This document shows, one piece after another, positions 45,801-56,439 of a DNA stretch of 64,000 nt (its first letter is position 1; each line of letters opens with the position of its first letter). The translations under genes and the position numbers were made by a program. This DNA comes from Glycine soja (taxonomy: Eukaryota > Streptophyta > Magnoliopsida > Fabales > Fabaceae): assembly GCF_004193775.1 (NCBI RefSeq), contig NC_041005.1:18323865-18387864 (forward strand). Direction: 5' to 3'. The notes beneath the pieces are model-generated. The model did not search any database. It saw only the letters and a list, made by a program, of their open reading frames with translations, and was not told the origin of the DNA.

Positions 45801-47565
45801 TGTCAGAACATCGGGAGACAATGTAGCAGATACAGCTAAAAGTGCAGAAAATGCAGAAAACTCTGATTCTGCTACAGATGAATCAAACATCAACCAACCT
45901 GACAAGAGACCCTCCATTAGAATCCAGAAGATGCACCCCAAGGAGCTGATTATAGGAGATCCAAACAGAGGAGTCACTACAAGATCAAGGGAGATTGAGA
46001 TTGTCTCCAACTCATGTTTTGTCTCCAAAATTGAGCCCAAGAATGTGAAAGAGGCACTGACTGATGAGTTCTGGATCAATGCTATGCAAGAAGAATTGGA
46101 GCAATTCAAAAGGAATGAAGTCTGGGAGCTAGTTCCGAGACCCGAGGGAACTAATGTGATTGGCACCAAGTGGATCTTCAAGAATAAAACCAATGAAGAA
46201 GGTGTTATAACCAGAAACAAGGCCAGACTTGTTGCTCAAGGCTACACTCAAATTGAAGGCGTAGACTTTGATGAAACGTTCGCTCCTGTTGCTAGACTTG
46301 AATCCATCAGATTGTTACTTGGTGTAGCTTGCATCCTCAAATTCAAGCTGTACCAGATGGATGTGAAGAGCGCGTTTCTGAATGGATACCTGAATGAAGA
46401 AGCCTATGTGGAGCAGCCAAAGGGATTTGTAGATCCAACTCATCCAGATCATGTATACAGGCTCAAGAAGGCTCTCTATGGATTGAAGCAAGCTCCAAGA
46501 GCTTGGTATGAAAGGCTAACAAAGTTCCTTACTCAGCAAGGGTATAGGAAGGGAGGAATTGACAAGACTCTCTTTATCAAACAAGATGCTGATAACTTGA
46601 TGATAGCACAGATATATGTTGATGACATTGTGTTTGGAGGGATGTCGAATGAGATGCTTCGACATTTTGTCCAACAGATGCAATTTGAATTTGAGATGAG
46701 TCTTGTTGGAGAGCTGACTTATTTTCTGGGACTCCAAGTGAAGCAGACGGAAGACTCTATATTCCTCTCACAAAGCAAGTATGCAAAGAACATTGTCAAG
46801 AAGTTTGGGATGGAAAATGCCAGCCATAAAAGAACACCTGCACCTACCCACTTGAAGCTGTCAAAAGATGAAGCTGGCACCAGTGTTGATCAAAGTCTGT
46901 ACAGAAGCATGATTGGGAGCTTACTATATTTAACAGCTAGCAGACCCGACATCACCTATGCAGTAGGTGTTTGTGCAAGATATCAAGCCAATCCTAAGAT
47001 AAGTCACTTGACTCAAGTAAAGAGAATTCTGAAATATGTAAATGGCACCAGTGACTATGGGATTATGTACTGTCATTGTTCAGATTCAATGCTGGTTGGG
47101 TATTGTGATGCTGATTGGGCTGGAAGTGCAGATGACAGAAAAAGCACTTCTGGTGGATGCTTCTATCTGGGCAACAATCTTATTTCATGGTTCAGCAAGA
47201 AGCAGAACTGTGTGTCCCTATCTACTGCAGAAGCCGAGTATATTGCAGCAGGAAGCAGCTGTTCACAACTAGTTTGGATGAAGCAGATGCTCAAGGAGTA
47301 CAATGTCGAACAAGATGTCATGACATTATACTGTGACAACTTGAGTGCAATTAATATTTCTAAAAATCCTGTGCAACACAGCAGAACCAAGCACATTGAC
47401 ATTAGACATCACTATATCAGAGAGCTTGTTGATGATAAAGTTATCACACTGGAGCATGTTGACACTGAGGAACAAATAGCAGATATCTTCACAAAGGCAT
47501 TGGATGCAAATCAGTTTGAAAAACTGAGGGGCAAGCTGGGCATTTGTCTGCTAGAGGAATTATAG
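42832..47565 (+). CDS. gag-pol: SIRE1 Gag-Pol polyprotein
   Basis: An uninterrupted frame of 1577 codons. Gag (about 1-500) has the copia capsid and a CCHC knuckle at 302 ([14 protein letters not shown]), a coiled-coil stretch about 380-440, and a second Cys/His knuckle at 505 ([14 protein letters not shown]). Protease has DSG at 566-568. Integrase has the His/Cys domain about 690-740 and catalytic Asp759, Asp822 and Glu858 (35 residues between the last two). RT has YVDD with its Asp pair at 1264-1265. RNase H starts near 1424 (YCDADWAGS). Replication runs through virus-like particles in the cytoplasm. The ATG lies 44 bases after the primer site. The stop is UAG in a readthrough context. Confidence 0.95.
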   Translation: MNMEKEGGPVNRPPILDGTNYEYWKARMVAFLKSLDSRTWKAVIKGWEHPKMLDTEGKPTDELKPEEDWTKEEDELALGNSKALNALFNGVDKNIFRLINTCTVAKDAWEILKTTHEGTSKVKMSRLQLLATKFENLKMKEEECIHDFHMNILEIANACTALGERMTDEKLVRKILRSLPKRFDMKVTAIEEAQDICNMRVEELIGSLQTFELGLSDRAEKKSKNLAFVSNDEGEEDEYDLDTDEGLTNAVVLLGKQFNKVMNRMDRRQKPHVRNIPFDIRKGSEYQKKSDEKPSHSKGIQCRGCEGFGHIKAECPTHLKKQRKGLSVCRSDDTESEQESDSNRDVNALTGRFESAEDSSDTDSEITFDKLATSYRELCIKSEKILQQEAQLKKVIANLEAEKEAHEEEISELKGEVGLLNSKLENMTKSIKMLNKGSDVLDEVLQLGKNVGNQRGLGFNPKSAGRTTMTEFVPAKNSTGATMSQHRSRHHGTQQKRSKRKKWRCHYCGKYGHIKPFCYHLHGHPHHGTQGSSSRRKMMWVPKHKTVSLVVHTSLRASAKEDWYLDSGCSRHMTGVKEFLVNIEPCSTSYVTFGDGSKGKITGMGKLVHDGLPSLDKVLLVKGLTANLISISQLCDEGFNVNFTKSECLVTNEKSEVLMKGSRSKDNCYLWTPQETSYSSTCLSSKEDEVRIWHQRFGHLHLRGMKKIIDKGAVRGIPNLKIEEGRICGECQIGKQVKMSHQKLQHQTTSRVLELLHMDLMGPMQVESLGGKRYAYVVVDDFSRFTWVNFIREKSETFEVFKELSLRLQREKDCVIKRIRSDHGREFENSRFTEFCTSEGITHEFSAAITPQQNGIVERKNRTLQEAARVMLHAKELPYNLWAEAMNTACYIHNRVTLRRGTPTTLYEIWKGRKPTVKHFHIFGSPCYILADREQRRKMDHKRDAGIFLGYSTNSRAYRVFNSRTRTVMESINVVVDDLTPARKKDVEEDVRTSGDNVADTAKSAENAENSDSATDESNINQPDKRPSIRIQKMHPKELIIGDPNRGVTTRSREIEIVSNSCFVSKIEPKNVKEALTDEFWINAMQEELEQFKRNEVWELVPRPEGTNVIGTKWIFKNKTNEEGVITRNKARLVAQGYTQIEGVDFDETFAPVARLESIRLLLGVACILKFKLYQMDVKSAFLNGYLNEEAYVEQPKGFVDPTHPDHVYRLKKALYGLKQAPRAWYERLTKFLTQQGYRKGGIDKTLFIKQDADNLMIAQIYVDDIVFGGMSNEMLRHFVQQMQFEFEMSLVGELTYFLGLQVKQTEDSIFLSQSKYAKNIVKKFGMENASHKRTPAPTHLKLSKDEAGTSVDQSLYRSMIGSLLYLTASRPDITYAVGVCARYQANPKISHLTQVKRILKYVNGTSDYGIMYCHCSDSMLVGYCDADWAGSADDRKSTSGGCFYLGNNLISWFSKKQNCVSLSTAEAEYIAAGSSCSQLVWMKQMLKEYNVEQDVMTLYCDNLSAINISKNPVQHSRTKHIDIRHHYIRELVDDKVITLEHVDTEEQIADIFTKALDANQFEKLRGKLGICLLEEL

Positions 47566-47571
47566 CAGCTA
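47563..47571 (+). promoter_or_regulatory. Stop codon readthrough context between gag-pol and the envelope-like ORF
   Basis: UAG is followed by CAGCUA, which fits the CAR-YYA context known to allow ribosomal readthrough. From 47566 the frame is open without a stop to 49587. SIRE1 has been reported to express its second ORF by stop codon suppression, and this copy keeps that arrangement. Confidence 0.85.
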
Positions 47572-47694
47572 CTGCTATTTGAACGTGCTCAAACGTCTCA
47601 CTTAACATTAATAGCACGTTCACTACTAAGCCAAAACGAATTCGACCGTTGCTTCACACGCCTCTCTACATTCCTCGTTCAAACTTATATTTTC

Positions 47695-49587
47695 GTGGAA
47701 ATCTCGTTTTCAACATTTCCCAACAGCTCTCAGAAATTTGCGAAACCATTCCAAACGCTCTGCTTTTCCATGGCTACCTCACCAAAAGAAACTTCAGCTC
47801 CTGGTTCACCATCTGTACCATCATCTCCATCATCCACCAAAGCACCATCAAACCAGGAACAACCTGAATTCCATATCCAACCCATACAAATGATTCCTGG
47901 TCAAGCCTCTGCTCCTGAGAAACTGGCTCCCAGAAGACAACAGGGAGTGAAGATTGCTGAAAACCCTAGCCCTGCAACAAGTCCTAGGGAAGTAGACACA
48001 GAGATGGATAAGAAGATCCGCAGTATTGTGAGTAACATTTTGAAAGACGCCTCTGTTCCTGATGCTGAGAAAGATGTTCCAACATCTTCCGCTCCAAATC
48101 CTGAAGCCCTCCATTCACCCAGTGAAGAGGAATCAACAGAAGAAGATGATCAAGCCACAGAAGAGACCCCTGCACCAAAGGCACCAGAACCTGCTCCAGG
48201 TGACCTCATTGACCTCGAAGATGTAGAATCTGATGAAGAACCCATTGCCAACAAGTTGGCACCTGGCATTGCAGAAAGGTTACAAAGCAGAAAGGGAAAA
48301 ACTCCCATTAAGAGGTCTGGACGAATCAAGACTATGGCACAGAAGAAGAGCACTCCAATCACTCATACCTCTTCCAGACGAAGCAAAGTCGCGATTCCCT
48401 CCAAGAAGAGGAAAGAAATTTCCTCATCTGATTCTGATGATGATGTCGAACTAGATGTCTCGACATCAAAGAGGGCCAAGAAATCTGGGAAAAAGGTGCC
48501 TGAAAATGTCCCTGATGCACCATTGGACAACATCTCATTCCACTCCATTGGCAATGTTGAAAGGTGGAAATTTGTATATCAACGCAGACTTGCTGTTGAA
48601 AGAGAACTAGGAAGAGATGCCTTGGCTTGCAAGGAGATCATGGACCTCATCAAGGCTGCTGGACTGCTGAAGACTGTCACCAAGTTGGGAGACTGCTATG
48701 AGAGTCTAGTCAGGGAATTCATTGTCAACATTCCCTCTGACATAACAAACAGAAAGAGTGATGAGTATCAAAGAGTGTTTGTCAGAGGAAAGTGTGTTAG
48801 ATTCTCCCCTGCTGTAATCAACAAATACCTGGACAGACCAACAGATGGAGTGGTGGATATTGTTGTCTCTGAGCATCAAATTGCCAAGGAAATCACTGCC
48901 AAACGAGTCCAGCATTGGCCAAAGAAAGGGAAGCTCTCTGCAGGGAAGCTAAGTGTGAAGTATGCAATCCTGCATAGGATTGGAGCTGCAAACTGGGTAC
49001 CCACCAATCATACTTCCACTGTTGCCACAGGTTTGGGTAAATTTCTGTATGCTGTTGGAACCAAGTCCAAATTTAATTTTGGAAACTATATTTTTGATCA
49101 AACTGTTAAGCATTCAGAATCCTTTGCTGTCAAATTACCCATTGCCTTCCCTACTGTATTGTGTGGCATTATGTTGAGTCAACATCCAAATATTTTAAAC
49201 AACATTGACTCTGTGATGAAGAGAGAATCGCCTCTATCCCTGCATTACAAACTGTTTGAGGGGACACATGTCCCAGACATTGTCTCGACATCAGGGAAAG
49301 CTGCTGCTTCAGGTGCTGTGTCCAAGGATGCCTTGATTGCTGAACTCAAGGACACATGCAAGGTGCTGGAAGCAACCATCAAAGCCACCACAGAGAAGAA
49401 GATGGAGCTAGAACGGCTGATCAAAAGGCTCTCAGAAAGTGGCATTGATGATGGTGAAGCAGCTGAGGAAGAAGAAGCAGCTGAGCAAGAAGAAGAAGAA
49501 GCTGAGGAAGAAGAAGAAGAAGCCGATGAGGAAGATGCAGCAGAGGATACAGAATCCGATGATGATGATTCTGAAGCCACCCCATGA
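47695..49587 (+). CDS. SIRE1 envelope-like protein (ORF2)
   Basis: The frame has 630 codons from the first ATG (47695); a second ATG at 47770 begins MATSPKETSAPG. By readthrough it would start at 47566. Residues 26-290 are Pro-, Ser- and acid-rich with basic clusters (RSKVAIPSKKRKE near 225-237). About 293-500 is a globular core with VFVRGKCVRFSPAVINKYL and NWVPTNHTSTVATGLG. A hydrophobic stretch (VKLPIAFPTVLCGIML, about 478-494) is its only possible membrane segment. A coiled coil follows (about 543-582), then an acidic tail of Glu/Asp runs. I see no clear signal peptide at the second ATG. Its role is unknown; homology to a real viral envelope is not evident here. Confidence 0.85.
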   Translation: MEISFSTFPNSSQKFAKPFQTLCFSMATSPKETSAPGSPSVPSSPSSTKAPSNQEQPEFHIQPIQMIPGQASAPEKLAPRRQQGVKIAENPSPATSPREVDTEMDKKIRSIVSNILKDASVPDAEKDVPTSSAPNPEALHSPSEEESTEEDDQATEETPAPKAPEPAPGDLIDLEDVESDEEPIANKLAPGIAERLQSRKGKTPIKRSGRIKTMAQKKSTPITHTSSRRSKVAIPSKKRKEISSSDSDDDVELDVSTSKRAKKSGKKVPENVPDAPLDNISFHSIGNVERWKFVYQRRLAVERELGRDALACKEIMDLIKAAGLLKTVTKLGDCYESLVREFIVNIPSDITNRKSDEYQRVFVRGKCVRFSPAVINKYLDRPTDGVVDIVVSEHQIAKEITAKRVQHWPKKGKLSAGKLSVKYAILHRIGAANWVPTNHTSTVATGLGKFLYAVGTKSKFNFGNYIFDQTVKHSESFAVKLPIAFPTVLCGIMLSQHPNILNNIDSVMKRESPLSLHYKLFEGTHVPDIVSTSGKAAASGAVSKDALIAELKDTCKVLEATIKATTEKKMELERLIKRLSESGIDDGEAAEEEEAAEQEEEEAEEEEEEADEEDAAEDTESDDDDSEATP

Positions 49588-50244
49588 TCATCAGACCTTT
49601 ATGCTTTTGCTTTTTACTAGCTATAGGGGCATGTCCCTTTGAACAATTGATTGTTATTGGTCTGTAATATTCGCACCTTCAGTTCATGCATTCTACTTTT
49701 GTCAAATTCTGTCTAAAAAGGGGGAGTAATAGTATTATGCTTGCTATTATGCATGATTTTGAGTAGTAGGATACTATGTATGCAATAGTAGTTTGATACG
49801 ATGTATGGCAGTAGGATACGATGTATGCATGATTCATGATTTTGAGGGGGAGTTGCATGTATATGACTTTGAGGGGGAGACTGCTGCTGCTGATGACTGA
49901 TGTAAGCTACTAGTAGCTGATAGAAGATGCTGCAGTAAGAGCATGAAGACAGGGGGAGCAGAAAGCTGATGTCACATGAGATGTCTTGACATCCTGGAAA
50001 AGACTAGTAGCTGATAGAAGATGCTGCAGTAAGCATGAAGACAGGGGGAGCAGGAGCAGAAAGCTGATGTCACGTGAGATGTCTTGACATCCTGGAGAAG
50101 ACTTATAGATTTGCAACTTGAAGAATTTCCGCTGTGCTTGATTACTCTGATAATGAAAGTTGCTGATCCCACTTGCATAACTGCTCGTACTTGCTCAGGA
50201 AGTGTCTAAGTATGTTTTAGACAAAATTTGCCAAAGGGGCAGAT
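49588..50244 (+). other. SIRE1 3' untranslated region with repeated purine tracts and polypurine tract
   Basis: At least five purine tracts of the AGGGGGAG type occur (about 49720, 49844, 49872, 49951, 50044). The tract next to the LTR is CCAAAGGGGCAGAT at 50231-50244. Two direct copies of an about 95-bp unit (about 49912-50006 and 50007-50101) each include the composite GATGTC motif. Multiple polypurine tracts have been described for Sireviruses. Confidence 0.7.
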
Positions 50245-51370
50245 TGTTAGTGCTTAGCTCTACTGAGTTTTAAAAGGTTGGCTAAGATTTTGTTAAAACA
50301 TAAGCACTTAGACAATGAAGGAAAGCTGGAGTTGCTGCACATGATGTCCAACGTTATGTCAAGGAATAAGATCGGGCTGCACAATGCACAAGGCAAGATA
50401 AAATGTCAAATGAAGAATTGAAGTTACAGGATCCACGATGTCGGATACAATGTCCTGACATCCTGCCCGAAAATACTGGAGTTGCTGCACAATGCATAAG
50501 TCAAGATAAAATGTCAAATGAAGAATTGAAGCTGCAGAATCCACGATGTCGGACACGATGTCCTGACATCCGGCCCGAAAATACTGGACACATAAATCTG
50601 TTATATCTTTAACAGATTAATGTGCAGTTAGCAAAAGATTAGAAGATCTATCTCTAGGAACGAATTAAAAGATAATTAAAGTTCGAATTACAAATTTGAA
50701 GAGTTCGTTCAGGGATTAAAGATTAAAGATAAAAACTAAAAGATCAAACTGTATCTTTTAGATCTTTAAGTGCAGATTTTCAGGAAAGTGATAGATCTCA
50801 TCCAGCATCAGGTAGTTGCAGCCCAGAAACGCACATTGCTATATAAACATGAAGGCTGCACGAGTTCTGTACCAAGTCCGGGATTGAAAAGTTATTTTGT
50901 GAGTTTTGGGACTTGAGTGTTTTGTGAGCCACCTTGATGGTACCCTAACATCAAGTGTTGGACCTGAGTGTGTAGAGTTGATCTCTAGTGTGTAGGGTTG
51001 ATCCCTTTTGTTCAGAGTTGATCTCTGGTGTGTCTTTGACTTAATTGTAAACACGGGAGTGTGATTGAGAGGGAGTGAGCGGGGTTTCTCATATCTAAGA
51101 GTGGCTCTTAGGTAGAGATCGCACGGGTAGTGGTTAGGTGAGAAGGTTGTAAACAGTGGCTGTTAGACCTTGAACTAACACTATTTTAGTGGATTTCCTC
51201 CCTGGCTTGGTAGCCCCCAGATGTAGGTGAGGTTGCACCGAACTGGGTTAACAATTCTCTTGTGTTATTTACTTGTTTAATCTGTTCATACGGACACATA
51301 TAATCTGCATGTTCTGAAGCGTGATGTCGTGACATCCTGTACGACATCTGTCCCCAGTATCAGAATTTCA
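50245..51370 (+). repeat. SIRE1 3' LTR
   Basis: 1126 bp. It reads the same as the 5' LTR along its length except for lacking one 20-bp GTGTGTAGAGTTGATCTC unit. Confidence 0.95.
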
Positions 51371-51375
51371 CACCT
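51371..51375. repeat. SIRE1 target duplication, right copy (CACCT)
   Basis: Matches 41623-41627. Confidence 0.95.
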
Positions 51376-53043
51376 AATATGGGTGAGAAGGAAGAGAAAA
51401 GAAGAAGAAAGTCAAGTCCTATATGCTTCCGTAAGGCTGCCGTAACTTTTCCGTAAATTAAGAAAGAAGGGGGTGAACTTATCAAGATGGGGGCGCAAAT
51501 AGAAATTTTCAAATTTGGGCCTTCCAGAACATTGTGGAAGCGGGTTGCTTATGGAGGAAGCAACCCAGCTTGCCTGGGCGAGCTGGGCAGCAACCTCCTC
51601 CCCCCTTTTCCTATAAATAGGTGAAGGGAGGCTGTTCCAAAGATCCCTTACCCCCTTGGCTATGCATTTAAGCTGTTTTGGATGAAAAAAATTATTTCCG
51701 TGAAGAAAATCCAAGCCGAGGTGCTTCCGTAACGCTTCCGAGACGTTTCCGTGAGCAAATTTGTGAAGGTTTTCCGTCGTTCTTCACCGTTCTTCATCCG
51801 TTCTTCGTTCTTCAATCGGTAAGTTTTCAAATCCGAGACTTTCAATTCATTTCTTGTTTTGTTAGCTTTCATCTTCATTTCGTTCATTTTCGGTTTTCTT
51901 TTCTTCCGTCTTTAACGAGCTTTTAACTGTTTATTTAAGTCGTTTTCTCACCTAATAAATGATAAAATGAATTTCAACCGATCATTTGTGTTGTAATCTC
52001 GTTTAATCACCGTTAAAACAAAATCTAACCGATCGTTCATGCTATAACCTCGGTTCAACCAAAAAAAGTAAAATAATAATAAAATAATCAAAATATCTTG
52101 AAATAATAATAATAAAATAATTAAAATATCTTGGAATAAAATAATCAAAAAAATCAATCGGACGTTTTTCTTTGGAAGTTTCCTTGATTGAATTGACTAA
52201 TAACCAAAGTGAAACTAAGGCTAAAATCAACTCATAAATTAAGCTTTGTCCGCAAAAATCACTAAAAACCGTTTTAAGGTCCAACGCCTTAAACGATCCT
52301 CTTTGCTTTTATTGGTTAACATGGACCGTTCAAAAGCATAAAATCAACATGTAACTTTACCGCTTTTGCAAGAACTACGTAAGTCTGATTTCCTCATCGC
52401 AATTGAGGATACGTAGAAGCAAAAGCCCCACTTTTGTCGACCACCCCAAAGAGATCGTTAATGGTCCAATGCCTTAACGTTTCTCTCTTTTCAAAAACCA
52501 AGAAATCGTTAATGGTCCAATGCCTTAACGTTTCTCTCCTTTCAAAATCAAAAGATTGTTTAATGGTCCAATGCCTTAAACGACTTTTGTTCGGTTAAAA
52601 TATATCTTGCGAAAAAAGGATAAAAACAACTTAACCAATGTTTAGTTCTAAAAGAACTACGTAGGTCTGATTTCCTCATCGCAATTGAGGATACGTAAGA
52701 GCGAGGGAAACACCCTTGTCGACCACAAAAATATAAAAAATACAAAAGGCATAAAAAGACATAAAAACGTAAAAAAGGGAAAATGAAACAATTTGATGAC
52801 ATGATATTGCACATTTGATTAAAGGTTGTCGTCCTTTGTGACGGACGCATGGGGTGCTAATACCTTCCCCGTGCGTAAATACAACTCCTGAACCTTTCAC
52901 GATTAAAGTTCGTGGACCACACCTTTCCGGTTTTTTTGATGTTTTTCTCGAATAAACATTGGTGGCGACTCCGCGCATTTTTCTCCCATGGAAGACGCAC
53001 CCGTGAGCCCCGTGTCGCCCTCCCGCCGAAGGGTAGGTTGCGA
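51376..53043 (+). repeat. Middle LTR, part after SIRE1
   Basis: It continues the LTR broken at 41627 (AATATGGGTGAGAAGG), with the TATA box at about 51612, two hairpin motifs (52375-52416 and 52658-52698) and the end GGTTGCGAC. Ten bases at the LTR/primer-site junction are missing compared with the first copy. Confidence 0.85.
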
Positions 53044-53059
53044 CTCCACTGGGGACTAT

Positions 53060-54705
53060 TTTTAAAGAGTTAGGCCTTCTAATCTCGTGCAATAGCATGA
53101 CTTCCTCTTTTGTTGGTTTCCTTTTATTTCTCTTATGTTCTTGTATATAACTCTTTGATGCTTTTAGTGTGTTTTTTAATGTATGCATGAGATGGGTATT
53201 TATTCATTTGATGCACACAAACACCAACTTTTTGTACACACGGTGAGTTGAAAATGGGCCCTATACCCGGGTCCATAGGAACATAAGGAGTGGAGGTGAA
53301 TCTGTGGTCATGTTGGGTCTCCGACTTGCTTGATAACAGTTAACCCTCATCTAGAGTTTTTCTCTTTGATAACATATTGTTGCTGGTAGTCCCTACTGCC
53401 GCAATATGTTTTTTCGAATGGGATGATACCTTTAGAAACCATCAAGAGAGATATGACCACCTTGGGAATTATCACTAAAAGCCTTTTTAGTTCCTCCCGT
53501 TTAGGTCCTTAAAATAGGGGCACGAAGTGAACACGCTGCGTGCCTTTTAAACACTGCCATGCATATAACCTAAATGTCATGTACGCCTTTGTTGTATGAT
53601 TATTTGAGGATATTGCCATGTTGTGTACATCCCTTTGTTGCACTTTTGTGCATCTAATCATGTTGTCACACATGCGTTGTATGTTGGTCTCGTCTTTTGT
53701 CACGGGAAGCCGTAAGGTCCATGTCACCTTCTTAACTGCACACATGGAGCACTGCGCCCCCGAATGCGCAAGTAAGAAGAGATGATTTTCCGGGCTCTCG
53801 TGTCCGTAAATGCATTCATATCATGCATCGCATAAGCATCTCTTCATGGCATCATAATGAACATATCATTCCTGCATTTGTCCGTTATCATATTCTAGCA
53901 TCACATTTTTCATGAGTCATTGCATCATCATGCATATGCATTCAACATACTTTTTGTTCTACAAACTGCATACCTTTTGTTTTCACGTTTGCTCATGCAT
54001 GATCCTTGCATTTTCCTCTGCAAAACAAAAACAAAAAAAGGAAGCATGAAAATTCACGCTGCATTCTAGTTGCATATGTTCGGTACCATGAGCCAACCAT
54101 GTTGGAATCATAAACCCATTTCACTTAAAAACAAAATGATTGATCATGGTACCTAATGCATGGTTAACTAAGAAAAGATGTTTCTTCAGGCATCTCAATT
54201 TTCATAATTACATTTGTCATGCATAGCTTAAGTATGCTCGAGTCATTCATCTCTGTGAAATGTTGTCAAATTATTGGCAATCAAAATTGCCATTCCTTGG
54301 ATTATAGGGTTAAACCAAGCTCATGCTTTCTAGAAAAGTTTCATCAAGTCAAGGTCAAGTACGGAAGTAACCAATTTGCAAATTAGGGCAAAAGATGAAT
54401 CGAGTTACATCACTGCTTCGTCTACTGCCAAACACATTTAGGATTGTTGATGTCCTTGTTACTTCTAGTTTCACCTTGACAAAGATGTCATGGACCATGT
54501 TGAAAATCTAAATTAATTCAACTCCATGTCCTGCGTAAAAATTCGCAATACTTCAACTGTGTATCATTCGCATACATCCATGCTTTTCATTGGTTGCATT
54601 GCTCATTGCATTCTTTCCTTGAAAAAAAACGAACTTAATCATTGTTATAAAAAAGAAAAGAACACGCTTTATGATGCCCTTACCGAACCCGTGCTAGAGG
54701 TAGAG
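53060..54705 (+). other. Untranslated leader of the second gypsy copy
   Basis: Parallels 36181-37317, plus an extra block at about 54043-54560. No gene is seen. Confidence 0.55.
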
Positions 54706-54707
54706 TA

Positions 54708-56323
54708 ATGGGTGGAGTAGAGGAGGTGCAAGAGCAGATGAAGGCCGACATGAAGGCCATGAAAGAGCAAATGGCCACAATGATGGAGGCCATGATGAGC
54801 ATGAAAAAGATAATGGAAGCCAATGTGGTTGTTGTTGCTGCTACCAGCGCTGTTGCTAAGGTGAACCTGAATCCCCCATCTGGCCCCAACCAAATGAATC
54901 CTCCAACCTTAGGTATGGTAGGCAAAAATTTGGGAAGTACGGGCGGCCCACATGATGTGAAAATTCAAAACGAGCACGCCTTCCCACCATATGGCTTGCC
55001 TCCCAACTATACACCACCCAATGTGGCATACACTCCCAATGAGAATGTCAATAACTCCACTCCTATACTCATTGAGAGCCAACAACCTCAATCTGATCAT
55101 GCACATGTCTCTTGACCCATGGTGGAGACACATGAAATGCCCCACCATAATCTAGCCGACTTCGAGCCTTGCCTCGGATATACCACTGAAGGGCAAGTGG
55201 TTGGTGATATACCCCTGCAAAACACTTTGGAGGGCCCTCAATATCACCCACAACCACACCTCTTGCATTCCACAACGGGTAAAAACCCTCATGCTATGGC
55301 AGAAATGGGAGAGTTGGATCATCTAGAGGAAAGGCTCAGGGCCATTGAAGGAGGCTAAGATTATGCCTTTGCTAACCTAGAAGAGTTGTTCCTAGTACCC
55401 AATATCATCACCCCTCCCAAGTTCAAGGTGCTAGACTTTGACAAGTACAAGGGACTACTTGCCCCAAGAACCATCTAAAGATATATTGTCGGAAGATGGG
55501 GGCATACGCAAAAGATGAGGAACTGCTAATACATTTCTTCCAAGAAAGCCTTACAGGGGTAGCTGTTACCTGGTACACTAATTTGGAACCTTCCTGAGTC
55601 CATTCTTGGAAGGACCTAATGGTTGCCTTCATTAGGCAGTGTCAGTACAATTCTGATATGGCTTTGGATAGGATGCAATTATAGAACATGTGCATAAAGG
55701 AGCATGAATCCTTCAAAGAATACACCCAAAGGTGGAGGGATCTGGTAGCCCAGGTGGCACCCCCAATGACGAAAAGGGAGATGATAACCGTGATAGTAGA
55801 CACATTACCAGTGTTCTACTATGAAAAAATGGTGGGCTACACATCTTCAAGCTTTGCTGATTTAATTATCGCTGACGAAAGGATCAAAGTGGGTCTGAAA
55901 AGAGGAAAATTTAATCATCCTGCTTGGACAAATGAGAAAACTGGGGCAAATGAAGAGGGTGAGAATGAAGGAGAAACCCATGTTGCAATTGTCATTCCTA
56001 CATGGCCAAACTTCCCACCAGCCAAACAATGTCATTACTCAGCCAATATCAGCCCTTCTCACTACCCACCACCTAGTCATCCACAAAGGCCATCCCTAAA
56101 TCAACTACAAAGCCTGTCTACCACACTTCCAATCACGAACACCACCTTTAGCACGAACCAAAACACCAACGAAGGAAGGAATTTTGCAGTGAAAAAGCCT
56201 ATAGAATTCACCCTAATTCCGGTCTCCTATGATGACTTGCTCCCATATCCACTCGATAATTCAATGGTAGCCATAACCCCAACCAAGGTTCCTCAACCTC
56301 CATTTCTCCGAGGATACGACTAG
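54708..56323 (+). pseudogene. Gag of the second gypsy copy, broken
   Basis: The ATG at 54708 opens a 135-codon frame with EEVQEQMKADMKAMKEQM (coiled coil) and a Pro/Asn-rich part, ending at TGA 55113-55115. The same frame reopens at 55119 and stops again in TAA at about 55356-55358. Capsid traces follow in shifted frames (a one-base loss near 55455, stops near 55598 and 55683). The last piece (55688-56323) has ESFKEYTQRWRDLVAQ and MVAITPTKVPQPPFLRGYD and ends at a TAG; zinc-knuckle traces follow to about 56400. Compared with the first copy it keeps the middle of the N-terminal part but is more damaged in the capsid. Confidence 0.8.
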
Positions 56324-56439
56324 AACGCAACGTGTGCTTGTCATGAAGAAGCCCCGGGGCATTCCATTGAGCACTGTATGACCTCAAAGCGTAAGGTGCA
56401 AGGTCTAATTGATGCGGGCTGACTGAAATTTGAGGAGAA

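Larger units (their letters stand above)
41628..51370 (+). mobile_element. SIRE1: SIRE1-type Sirevirus (Ty1/copia), full length, apparently intact
   Basis: Order: 5' LTR 41628-42773, tRNA-Met binding site 42776-42787, gag-pol 42832-47565, envelope-like ORF in frame after a UAG stop (to 49587), 3' region with several purine tracts, 3' LTR 50245-51370. The target duplication is perfect. Both LTRs appear the same except for one 20-bp tandem unit, so the insertion is recent. SIRE1 is a high-copy soybean Sirevirus. All expected domains and catalytic residues are visible and no lesion is seen in gag-pol. Confidence 0.95.

Noticed and set aside
45651..46220. 189-codon minus-strand frame inside gag-pol
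   Set aside because: Shadow of the coding strand; its composition mirrors the gag-pol codons and no motif is seen.
49245..49580. Ser/Ala-rich minus-strand frame of 111 codons
   Set aside because: It is the complement of the acidic Glu/Asp run of the envelope-like ORF.
47695..49587. Calling the SIRE1 second ORF a true retroviral envelope
   Set aside because: No clear signal peptide, fusion motif or glycoprotein features are visible; only the historical name is kept.
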